From positions 36,085 through 100,084 of the forward strand of contig CACRSC010000109.1 in NCBI GenBank assembly GCA_902651635.1: 64,000 bases of DNA, read 5' to 3'. Both the position numbers and the translations under genes were made by a program. Below the pieces are notes generated by a model that had not been told where the DNA came from, made no database searches, and was given only the letters and a program-made list of their open reading frames with translations. Source of the stretch: Mastigamoeba balamuthi. Taxonomy: Eukaryota; Evosea; Mastigamoebida; Mastigamoebidae. Shown here in pieces: positions 32,138-42,821 of this stretch (positions within the stretch are counted from its first letter, which is position 1; every line of letters starts with the position of its first letter).

Positions 32138-34906
32138 TCACTTGGATGTCGTGGAGCTCGGCGATGGCACTGAAGAGGGTGGGGCTGGAGATGTGCTGGG
32201 AGCCAGGCTTCTCACCAGCAGGTTTGCTTCCTCGCTGGTGTGGAAGATCGCCGTCCACAGATCCCCGGAGACGACCCTCTGATACATGTTGTAGCGGGTG
32301 AACATCACCTTGCAGTCCGCGTCAAGAAGTCGGGCGAAGCGTTGGGCCTCAGCCTCGGCCTTCAGCGCCGCAGCCGCAGCCTCGGCCTTCGCTTCGGCCC
32401 TGGCTGCAGCCTCGGCCTCGGCCTTGATCTTGGCCTCGCTGATCCGTGCTGCCTCGGCCTCGGCATTGATCTTGGCGATTGCAACATCGGCCTCGGCCTT
32501 GGTCTTGGCCTTGATCTGGGCCTTGATCTTGGCCTTCTCGATCCGCGCTGCAGCGTTGATCATGGTCTCCTGAATACGTGCCGCAACCTCGGCCTCGGCC
32601 TCGGCCTTGGTCTTGGATGCTGTGACCTCGCCGATGTAGGCCTCCAGCTCGGCGACGTTTGTGATTTCCTTGAGGCGCTGAGCCGTGAACAAGTCCTGCA
32701 GCTCCTGCAGACGCTCTACAAGTGTGGCCTTGGGGCTGAGGTCCTTCTGGATGCGGCCAATCTGCAGGGCTTGCCCGTCAGCACACGGCAGATAGCGGGT
32801 CACGGCGCACCTCCTTGCCTACATCCCCCACCGGGAGCAGCCTCTCAGCGATCGTGCAAGCCACGTCGTCATCCTGGCCGTGCTTGATAGCGCCCAGGAT
32901 GCGCGGGTGGCTGGTCTCCACATGGATGAACACCCTGCAGTCCACATGAGCACCCGCAACCGCGGTTAAAGACAGGGAGGGCTTCAGAGGCAGTGGCAAG
33001 GGAAGAGTGTCGTAGCGGCGGACCTGCCCAGGGCCAGTTGGACGGTGAAATAAGGGAATAGCATGTGCTGATCGGCGACCATAGCGAGCTTGCACTCCTT
33101 GACCGGATCTGCAGTCTTTTCCTCCCCCGCAGCAAAGACCCCCAGGACGATCTGCGCTCCGCGGCCGTCGAGCGCATGCTGCAGTGCGTGGCAGGCACGC
33201 TCTGCCTGAGCCTCATACGTCTTGCTGGAATCTGCCGGCTTCATTGTGTCCAGAAGGATTCCTGCGCATGTGTCCAGCTGGTAGACCTTCTTCTGGAGTG
33301 CGGCGATGCGCATAGCCAGATCTGTCCTTCTGTAAAGGCCGCAGACCTCGACGAAGACTTGCACGGAGCCACCGCCGCTCGCAAACGGCACTCGGTCCTC
33401 GGGCCGGGGCCCGTAGCCTGGAGTGGGCGGATGGTCAGTCGTGGCTCATACAAGAGGGTGGGGTCTGGGCGTTCGCCCATGCCTACTACTGGCCTTGAGT
33501 AATGCCCGCCTGAAAAGCCTCTAGAAGCTGGCTCGCCGCCGCGTGTCCTATCTCCATCCTGATGTCGCACTCGAAAGCCATCTTCGTTGCGTCGATGGAC
33601 TCGGTGTCCGGCTTCTGTGCGTCGGGGGACTCGGAGTCCTGCTTCTCCTGCTTCTGTGTGCCGAGGGCCATCCAGTGGCCCTGCGTGGCGGAGACTCCAC
33701 AACCAAGTATCAGCAGCCTTGAGGCGATAACGTTCTTGACAATAGCCGCCAGGGACAGCTCGGAGACACCGAAGGTGGCCGCGAGGCCCTTGGGCGTGTT
33801 GTCGAGCACAACAGGGAGGCTTGCCGCGCGGTCACCCTCGGTCCTGCTGGAGGACAGCGCCAACTGCGAGTGGCAGACACGCATGGAGGGCGTGTACTCC
33901 ACCTTCGCCGGCGCCTCGGGGAAGCTGTGAGGCTTGCCCTTCGTCAGGGCTCCGCTGGCTCCCAGCCCACCGGTAGGAGCAACTGGTGTCGCGAAACGTG
34001 TTGCCAGCATCACTCGTGCGCACTCCTGCACGCTCGGCCGCGCGCCGCCCCAGGCCAGTGCGCGGGCGAGATCGCAGCAATGACCGCCCGGATGGCGCGC
34101 AGCCACGAGTTGCCCGGAACCCCGATGCGGTCGAGGTTCTCCTCGCACACGTGCCACAGCTTGGAGGCGGCCACGCGCAGCAGCATCTCTTCCCACGCCT
34201 CGCTGGCTGCCTGCTCCTCCACCGCAAACTCCCACGGCAGGCGGCCCTGCGGGTGCTTCTTGCTGCGGCACTCGTCGTGGTCGTAGAGCACGTAGCCCAG
34301 CGACAGCAGGTCAGCCGCCTCGTCCAGCGGCGCTCCCAGGTGCGCCAGCAGCGACGCGTACGGCGCGTTGCCCTGCCACACCAGCGCGTGCTCCCTGTTC
34401 AGCACGTGCTGCCGTCGCAGCAGCTCGAGGCTCTCCGCGTCGTCCGTTTTGGCGACGATGGACGACAGCCCGAAGTCGATGACAGTGACTTTGGGGCTGG
34501 GGCCGCTCCCGTCGATGAAGATGTGCTGGGGCTTGATGTCGCGGTGCAGCACGCCCGCCGCGTTGATCTGGACGAACGCGTCCACGACAGCCTCGGCGAC
34601 GGCGCGCTCGAGCGGCCAGCGGTGCGACGACAGGGCAGTGCCGCTCGCGAGCGGCACGAGGAGCACGTCCCCGCCTGAGACCAGCTCGGCCATGCGCGCG
34701 TCCTGCGGCACGCAGAGAACGCCTTGCTTCCACAGGTGGTCCAGGACCTCCATCTCGTGCTCGAGGATCGACTCGTCGTGGCCGCCCCCCTCGGGCCGAA
34801 ACCGCTTCACAAAGTACGGGCGCCCGCCGATGGCGACCGTGCCCGCGGCCCCGTCGATCGCGTACCTCTTTCCCCTGCACATCACGGCGCTCTTCGCCTC
34901 TGCCAT
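32138..34906 (-). CDS. Protein-kinase-like protein with Ala/Lys/Glu coiled-coil tail
   Basis: Five exons, 34906-34085, 34025-33494, 33417-33024, 32934-32811 and 32761-32138, join in phase to 831 aa. Residues 1 to about 280 are a compact kinase-like domain: YFVKRF lysine, HEMEVLDHLW helix Glu, catalytic loop HRDIKPQHIF and VIDFGLSS. The loop has His where kinases have the Mg-binding Asn (HRDxKxxN). The middle (about 280-590) is unrecognised. Residues about 640-780 are a long charged helix of AEAEA/KIKA repeats (single alpha-helix or coiled coil), then a conserved-looking end (YQRVVSGDLWTAIFHTSEEA). Exon 2 has a GC donor (AAG|GCCAGT). A signalling role is possible but catalytic activity is doubtful. 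No closer family is assigned. Confidence 0.75.
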
Positions 34907-35363
34907 CCGCTTCCACTGCGGCGATGCCCGTGAGCGATAGTGTGGGTGGGGACACACCGCGAGTGACGTACCACCGATGGGTCAGCTGCAGGGAGGGGCT
35001 TCCCGCTCCCGCTCTGGGGCGTGCTCGAACAACCATGCCGTTCAGTCATGTGTGCACGCGCCGCTAAAAAAAAAGACTGAACCTCTTAGATCAATTGATC
35101 CCACGACAATCGCGATCATATCTGGTTGATGCGCTTCTAGCTAGGCATAGGCAGAAAACTCGCAAGTTGGCACTCTAGGCACCTTATCTCTGTGTCGGCC
35201 CAGAGGTCTGTGATCAACGCGACCCCAGTTTAAGTCGGTCAGCCATCCCAACGCTCATACATGCGGGTGTTTTGGCATCATTAGTTCTGTCCAATTGATT
35301 CCAAGCCCATCCGTGCGTGTGTGCGAGTGCCGAGTCTGCAGCAGCACCCACTGCAGGGGGAGT
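34907..35363. other. Intergenic: kinase-gene promoter and actinin 3' flank
   Basis: 457 bp between two minus-strand genes. AT-rich around 35060-35300, with a poly-A run at about 35067. No further gene is seen. Confidence 0.5.
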
Positions 35364-38300
35364 CTAGCGCGAGAACACGTCGTCGGTCCACGCATGGTAG
35401 TCGTAGCCCCCGTCCCTCTGCGGCGCCGTGGTCCTGATGTACTCCGCGTCGTCGGCCTCCATGACGGGCTCGATGTGCTCCGCCTTGACCGCCGGGCTCC
35501 CGCGGCTGATGAGCACCCACCCCGCGACCACGTCCTCCTTGGTGTCGGTGTCGCCAAACAGGTCTGCGGCAGCCAAGCCAGCCCCCGGCGGTGAGCCAAG
35601 CGGCCCCCGCACAGGAGCGCCACAAACGCACGGATCATGAAGCGCTTGTAGCCCTCGTAGTCGAGGAGCTTGTTCTTGCCGTGCTCGTCGACGATCTTGG
35701 CGATCTCGGACTGCGGCAGCTCCTCGCCGAGCGAGTAGAGGCAGGCCTTGAGCTCCTTGGGGTCGACGACGCCGTTCTTGTCCGCGTCGAACTGGCGGAA
35801 GCTGTCCTCGATCTCCCTGAACTGCTCCGCCGTGATGCCGCGGCGCTCCTCGTTCTCGATCTCGGCCTCGAGCATCTTCCTCTTGAGCGCCAGGAACGCC
35901 TCGTACTGGGCCCACTGCACCTCGACGTCCTTGGCCGTCAGCAGCGTGTGCCTGTTGTTGGTCACGCCGGCCTCGTCCAGCTGCCCCTGCAGCGCCCGCA
36001 CCTGCGCCAGCGAGCTGCCGTCGCTGCCGACGCCCGCCAGCCGCTCCTCGACGTACGCCAGCTGCTCGCGCAGCCTGCCGGCGCTCCCGGTGACCGTGTC
36101 CTTGGTCCGCACGATCCACGCCGCCAGCGGGTCCGCCACCGCGGCCAGCTGCCTGCACAGGTCGTCGTTCCTGCGCTGCCTCGCCAGCTCCTCCCCGTAC
36201 CGCCTGCGCCTCGCGTCCAGCGCGCCCTCGAGCAGCGCGTCGGCCGCGTCGAGGTCCGCCGGCCCCAGCGTCGTGTAGGGGTTCTCGGCGACGGCGTACG
36301 CCTCAAACTCCCCGAGCGTCGCCGCGATGGCCGCGCGCCGCGCCCCCCTGCCCTCGGCCGCCCCGGCGTCCAGCTGCGCCAGCGCCGCCGCGTACGCCTC
36401 GACCTCCTCCAGCGTCCAGCCGAACAGCGACAGGCCCGCGTTCTCGGCCTCCTCCTTGGCCCACCGGATAAAGTCGGCCGCCTGCTGCGCGAACCTCAGG
36501 CGCAGCTCCTCCTTGTACAGCTCCCGCTTCAGCTCCGCCTGCGCGTACTCGAGCTTCCTGGCGTGCAGCTCCTCCAGCGCTGCGATCGTCTCGTCGGCCC
36601 ACTGTGCGCTCCCCCCGTCTCAGTCGCGGGGTCCCGGGACTGGCATAACAGGTAGGTAGGTGTTCGATAATCCGAAAGAGAAGCAGAGGGGGCGTCATGC
36701 GCGTGACGTCGTCGAGAGGGAGGGTCCCACCGGCATAGCCGTTGGGTAATCGAAAGAGAGAAACACAAGAGGACGGCGGCATGCGTGGCATGCGCGAGGT
36801 CGAGAGGGAGCAAAAGGCAGTCGTGCAGAACGTCGCGAGAGACGCCACCCCCCGCGCGTACCGCGTGGCGGGCGGTGATCTCGTCCTTGCTCTCGTAGGA
36901 CCACTCCGAGCAGGGCGTCTTGTACAGCGCCGCCACGACCTCGTGCCCGAGCTTCTTGAGCGCCACGACGGCGCCCGCGGCGACCTCGCCGCGCGACTCG
37001 GCCCGCGAGCCGAGCAGCTGCAGCAGGAGCTGCGCGGCGCTGACGCTGGCGCACGCCTCGCGCGCCTCGAGCCACGCGCGGTGCTCGGCGGCCCACGCGG
37101 CCAGCTTCTCGTGGCGCTCGCTGTGCTGCTGGGCCTGCAGCCGCACGCGCTCCTTGTACTGCTCGCGCGCCAGCGCGTCCTGCAGCACCAGCCGCCTCGC
37201 CTCCTCGTCGCGCCGCAGCTGCTCGAACCCGCTCGCCACCGCCCCCTCGTGCTGCGCCACGGCGTCGCGGTGCTCGTACCTCTCCGCCTCCAGCTCCGCC
37301 CCCATCTTCCTGCGGGGGGGACAACGCGCGCGCTCAGACTGAGACGCGGCACGAGAACCGAGCCCACTGGCCCACTGGGGCGCGCACGCGAGGGCGGCGC
37401 CTGTGCCGGCGGCGAGGGCGCTGTGCTCGTCGGCGAGGACGTCGAGGGAGCGGAGGGCGAGCTGGGCGGCGCCGACGCTCGCGATGGGGTCGTCGCGGGC
37501 GAGGTAGGCCTCCTTGTCGGCCGTCCACGACGCCAGCTTGCCGAACAGCGACTCGTGGTGCTCCGCGACCTTGGCCAGCCTGGTCTGCCTGTTGAGCTCC
37601 TTGTGCAGCGCCACCTTGCGCTCCTGCTCCGCCTGCTCCAGCTGGCCCATCGACGCCTCGATGTCCTGCGGGGTGGGAGATCCAGGCAGCAGATTCAGTT
37701 CCAGGATCCGTGGGCGGGAGATACCCGAATCAGGGCCACACACACACACACACAGCTCGTTGTTCTGGGAAATTGGCCGACACACAGTGTGTGTGCGTGT
37801 GGGAGTCCCACCTTGAGGCTGAGGCCCTGTGGGGGCACAAACGGCGGGCGCCTGTTGTGCGAGAGCAGCATCGAGAGGTTGTTGTACAGGCCCTCGAGGT
37901 TCAGCTGGCACGAGAGGATGGCGTTCTTGTCCTTGGCCTTGTAGTCGTAGAACTCCTCGATGCGGCCCCTGGCCCCGGCCATCGTGTTGTCGATGGTCCT
38001 GTCCCCCAGCACCCGCTCGACCTTGGCCAGCCGCTCCTTGAACTCCTTGGACTGCGCGGCGAACTCTGCGCGCATGCCGTCGCACGTCTTGGTGAACTTG
38101 ATCACCTTGTGCACGCGCCTCGCGGCCTGGTCGATCTTGCGCTGCTCGGCAATGCCGTAGAAGTACTCGGACACATACACCATCATGCTGCGATCCCGTG
38201 CAAAGATTCAGTTTCGGTTCCAACTGACGTGGCGTTGGAATTGGGAAACTGGCGGAGCAGACTGGGAATTGTCACCCGCTCTCGTCGAGCTTGAGGATGT

Positions 38301-39265
38301 CCTCGGGCCTGAGGTACTGCTCGAGGCCGAAGTACTTCTCGGCGGCGTCCATGGCCACCTTGAGGTTCTGGACCTTGTTGGCCTTGTCGAGCTTCTCGTA
38401 GTCGATGAGGTTCGGGCGGTGCTTGTGCACCAGCGCGCACAGCGCGAGCCCGCTGTGGAAGCTCGACCCGAAGTTGCTGACCTGCACGTCGCGGTACCCA
38501 GCAGTCTTGTTCTGCACCCACATCAGCAGGGCGTCCTTGGCGCTCAGCTGGGCTGTACGGCGAAGATATTAAATCCCCGTGACGTTGTCAGAAAAATCTG
38601 GAATGTCGTGTGGGGGGAAATACTGGGGGAGTTGCAAATGATCCCCGTACGTCCGTCCTCGTCGCCGAACCGCATGTAGCGCATCAGGATGGAGAAGACG
38701 AGGCCGAGGACGTTCTTCTCGTCGCCGTCGATGCAGTCCTCGGCGCTCGTGCGGTTCTTCATGGCGACGCCGCAGTCCTCGTAGATGAACTTGAGGATGA
38801 GGCCCAGCGTCGAGATCTTCTGCACCCGCATCTTGGCGTTCTTGTCCAGCTTACCCGTGAACGTCTTCTCGCTCAGGACCTCTGCAGCGAGGGTGGTGGC
38901 ATAGGGCCCCCCACACCGGCGTGGTCAGGCAGGCAGTTTCGAAACCGGTGGCTGGTGACTGTTGCGTATCGCGTGTTTTGCGCTGTTTTGTTGTGTTGTG
39001 TTCGCTTTTTGGACGGGTTTCAGAGCGAGTGGGGGGGGGGGCTGCGTCGAGTACCGACGAGGCTGAGCAGCACGTTGGGGTCGTTCTGGATCGCCGTGAT
39101 GATGTCGTCCACCTTGATGTGCCTCGACATCCAGAGCTTCTGGTTCACCCAGCGCGAGAAGATCTGCGGTCGGGGGGGGTGCGGGGCACCGGTTATTGCG
39201 GGTTTCCGCGTCGGGGCGTCGCGGGCCTTGCGCTGGAGACGGAGCCACTCGGGGACCTCGGACAT
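35364..39265 (-). CDS. ACTN: Alpha-actinin
   Basis: Actin-crosslinking cytoskeletal protein, 975 aa. Nine exons: 39265-39227, 39163-39055, 38881-38651, 38552-38276, 38187-37812, 37665-37388, 37309-36862, 36601-35632, 35563-35364; every phase agrees. Domains in order: two calponin-homology domains (QRK-IFSRWVNQKL; MWVQNKTAGYRDVQVSNF, FHSGLALCALVHKHRPNLID), a spectrin-type rod (about residues 250-790; RTIDNTMAGARG and PPFVPPQGLS are family signatures), and C-terminal EF hands with a canonical calcium loop DADKNGVVDPKE. Length slightly exceeds the animal protein (about 890). Intron 1 has a GC donor (AAG|GCCCG) fixed by the conserved QRK-x-F junction. Part of exon 5 is duplicated at 31685-32003. 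Confidence 0.97.
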
Positions 39266-39458
39266 CTTCGCCTGCTTCTGGCTGGTTGTGACTTTTAGCT
39301 GTTTGCGAAACGTACTGAAATGAGCGATTCAACAACGGCGAAACCAGCCAACGGCCGGGCCCACGTCAGTCTCCGAAGATCCCCCTATCTTCTTCCCCTG
39401 CGGAATAATCATCACTCCCCCCAGCCACTAAAACCCCAACGCGCGGCGCGCTTCTCCG

Positions 39459-41411
39459 ATGTTCAAGGTCTTCAAGAAGCGCACCGGCGTTGTCCAGTAT
39501 GGCAAGCTCGCCGAGGGTGCCGCGTCCCGCCCCCCCTCGCCGCCCGCGTCTCGCTTGTCGTGTGGCCGCCACTGATCTTTCCCTCCTCCACTTGTGGCCG
39601 GCCAGATCTTTTTGGCGGAGATATCGTCGAGTGCAAGCACGTGCCGCGCACGATCCTCGAGGACCGCGCGGACCACGCGGACCACTGCGACGCCCGCGAC
39701 GCCTCGGGCCGCTCGCTGCGCTTCGTCTCGCCCTCGGCGGCCGTGCCCCCGCCCGCGCCGGACGAGGGCCGCTGCCGCTACGTGGGCTCGTACGCCGCGT
39801 CGCTCGTCTCGAGCACGTACCCGCGCTCCTCCAAGTCGACGGTTCTCGCGCCGCGCCCCGCCGGTTCCAGCCGGTTCCGGCCGCGTCCGCGCCGCCCTCA
39901 CGCACGCCCGCCCGCCCACCCCCGCAGGGCGTGCGCAGCGGCGACCCGATCTGCGACTGCGTGGGCGCTGTCCTCTTCAGGGCCAGCTCGCTCTGCGTCA
40001 TTGCCGACGGCTGTGCGGCTCTCCCCCGAGACGCGGGGGGGCCACCAAGCGCACTGAGGCGTGGGTGTCGCGTGCTGCTTGGCAGGCGGGTGGGGGATGT
40101 CGGCGAGGGCTGCGGCGGGGACTGCGGTGAGCGGGTTTCTGGAGCAGGCCGAGCGTGCGGTGCGCAGCGGGGCAGCGACGACGCGCCAGCTCGCCCGGGC
40201 GCTGCTCGACGGCATCGCGGCTGCCCACAACAAGGTCGCTCTCCTCCTGGCCTCTGCTCTGTGCCCCCCTCGGTCTCTCTGTGTGCTGCTCTGTCGTCTG
40301 CTCTCCCTCTGCCCACTCTTTGCTGTGCTGCCTGCCACTCGGCCATCTCGTTCAGACAGCCGCATGCGTCTGTCTGTGCCCTCTCTCTCGGCGGCTGACC
40401 AACGAGGGCCTCGCAGATCATGGAGAGCGGGTCGGACAGATTTACGAGGGGCACGACGACGCTGCTGGGAGCTGCTGTGGTGCGGAGCAAGGGCTCGCAC
40501 GGGCGCTGGAACGTCGTCGTCGCCTCCATCGGCGACTGCAAGGCGTTCCTCGTGCGCACTCGCAACGGGTCCGCTGTCTCCGCCTCGGAGGTCAGCGCGC
40601 GGTGCCGCATCGAGAGCGCCAGCCCCACGGACAGCGGCGGCAGGATAGGGCCCTCGGAGCCCGACGGCTCGCCGGACGTCCGCAACCTGGCCACTTTCCA
40701 CGCAGAGGCAGACGAGGGCGACCTGCTGGTCCTCGTGACCGACGGCGTGCACGACAACCTCGACCCCTCGGCGCTCGGCATCGAGCCCAACGCCGCCGCG
40801 CAGGTCGCGGGCCTCAAGGGCCCCGGTGAGGGCGTCGCGTGGAACGCCATGGACGCCACCGCGAGGGACGACCTCAAGCGGGCGTACTCTGAGCGCGAGT
40901 TCTGCAGGATACTCGCATCGGCCTCTGGGGGCTGCAGCGTGCGCGCGGTGTGCGAGGGGCTCGTCGAGCACTGCGAGCGCACTGTGGCCTCGAGCAGGGA
41001 GTTCATGGAGGCCAACCCCGACAAGCGGCAGCCCGAGGACCGCGTCAAGTACCCGGGCAAGATGGACCACACCTCTGTGATCTGCCTGCGCATCGGTTAC
41101 CACGAGGCAAGTGTCGCCCGCACCTTCTCTCTCCCTTACGCAGCGAGTGCCTTGCGCAGGACCTGACCGACAGCGCCGGCATATCGAGCCCCATAGCGGA
41201 ACGCGTGCAGAGGGATCGGACGCTCAAGCAGCGCGGAGGGAGCTCGGCCATGTCGACCGGGCTCTTCACAGCCCACGGGACTGTCGGGGCTACCGTCGGT
41301 GCTGCTGTCGGGGCGGCGCTGGCCGGCCCGGTCCAGCAGGGCACCGGCCTGTTTGTCGTCCTGGGCGGCGTCGTGCTTGGGCTGCTTCTGCTGATCTACC
41401 TGTGGGGATGA
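39459..41411 (+). CDS. PP2C-family phosphatase with C-terminal membrane anchor
   Basis: Six exons: 39459-39516, 39606-39841, 39928-40012, 40086-40234, 40417-41106, 41148-41411; phases agree, about 493 aa. PP2C metal-binding signatures are visible: VIADGCGWG, VVASIGDCKAF, LLVLVTDGVHDNL and KMDHTSVICLRI. A Gly/Ala-rich hydrophobic segment at the extreme C-terminus (GLFVVLGGVVLGLLLLIYLWG region) is a likely tail anchor, placing the phosphatase on a membrane facing the cytosol. The last intron has a consensus GC donor (GAG|GCAAGT). Divergent from alpha-actinin: 193 bp separate the start codons, probably a shared promoter. Confidence 0.87.
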
Positions 41412-41547
41412 AGCGTGGGGGTTCCCGACCCGCAATGCAGTGCATGACAAGAGATGTACCACGAACGCGTAACTGGACTCGGAGGGCCGCTCGCTGGGTG
41501 GCAAGGGGGGGATATAGAACGCTATGCTGTTGGCTGCTGCGGTTTGC

Positions 41548-42671
41548 TCACATCATGGGCGGGAACGGGCACTGCTCAGAGGCTCTCCTGAACGAGTAGA
41601 AGTGGTACGTCTCGGGGCGCTGGTGCGTGCCGTAGTTGCCCAGAATGTCCGCTGGCGGCTCGTGGATCTCGACGGTGAACCCCATGCCCTTGACGAGCTC
41701 GATGAACTGCGGGACGCCGTCCCTGTCGTCGCTCAGCACCTCGTAGAACACGCCGCCGGGCGCCAGCAGCGCGTCGATGACCCTCGCCAGCGTCGCGATG
41801 CTCAGCGTCGAGTAGGTCAGCTCGGACCCGATGATCAGCTCGCACTTGGGGACCTTGGTGTGCGCCCACTGCGCGACAGAGTCGTCGGGCTTGACGGGCT
41901 CGGCTCCCGGGGCGGCCCCGGCCTCATCCCAGTTGAGGTACGAGACGACCGCGTGCTGCGAGACGTCGACGTTGCAGAACTGGGCGTACTCGTCGCCGCG
42001 CAGGGCCCAGTCGTCCTCGCCGATCCACGAGCGGCGGTCCTTGTTGAGCGAGATGTTGTAGTCGAGGTTGTCGAGCAGCTGCGGGATGTAGTCGGTCAGG
42101 TACACCTTGTCCGCGTAGTGCGCAGCGCAGATGCCCGTCACGCCGCACCCTGCCCCGAGCTCTGTGGCATCGCACGACGGGGGAGTGCATGAGGTGTTGA
42201 GGGACAAGCCGGGGGGTGCTTCCCAGGATGATATTCACTGTACCTATGACGTTGCGACCACGGAATATCTCGTTGTTCTTGAAGATCCACCTGATGGTTG
42301 GTGGCCAGGTGAGCGGCCGCCGGCATGGCCATGGGGATTGAGAGAGACGCGAACCTGGAGAAGATGATGGCTGCGTCCCAAACGGCGCACCCGATGCCCG
42401 CATCGACGATCGACAGCTCGCGGATGAATCTGGACGGGCAGATACAGGGTGCGATTCAGAATAAGAAAGTAAGGGAATCGCGAACCACTGCGCCCCAGAG
42501 GGTCGCAGGGGCGACAGGGCGGTGCAGGACGGCGCACATTTCACCTCGGGAGAAGAACCGGTCGCGCTTGTCGTACTTGCCGAAGCCGATGGTCTTGCGG
42601 TGGTACTTGCCGCGCCCAAAGGCGTACTTCTGCCAGTCGATCCCTGTGTGCTCGATCTTGGGCCTCAGCAT
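41548..42671 (-). CDS. METTL21-like protein methyltransferase
   Basis: Class I SAM-dependent methyltransferase, 282 aa, four exons: 42671-42559, 42429-42355, 42290-42244, 42161-41548, in phase. Signatures of the METTL21/lysine methyltransferase group: DAGIGCAVWDAAIIFSRW, FRGRNVIELGAGCGVTGIC (SAM motif I split by intron 3), TDYIPQLLDNLDYNISLN and a DLIIGSELTY-like motif (CELIIGSELTYS; the group usually has DxxY). The catalytic-motif Asp is Ser here (SELTY), so the substrate could differ. It likely methylates a protein lysine; target unknown. The gene converges on PP2C, with 136 bp between stops. Confidence 0.87.
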
Positions 42672-42821
42672 CTCGCACAGAGTCTCTGCAGGCGCCGGTT
42701 GGATAAACTGATGCCGTCAGCACATAAGATACCGGTATCTTCGGTCGCAGAAATCGCGTATCTCTTGGGGGATATTTTGGTTTAAACCCTCAATCATAGA
42801 GCAGGAACAGTGGACGGACGA
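42672..42821. promoter_or_regulatory. Bidirectional promoter region, methyltransferase / FHA kinase
   Basis: 150 bp between divergent start codons. It contains a perfect 12-bp palindrome GATACCGGTATC (about 42728-42739) and a GGATATTTT word near 42770. A control role is inferred from position. Confidence 0.4.

Noticed and set aside
34026-34063. GC-donor intron of 38 nt in the kinase gene
   Set aside because: A GT donor at 34084 gives a 59-nt intron in the same phase, in line with the other introns, so the GC option was not counted.
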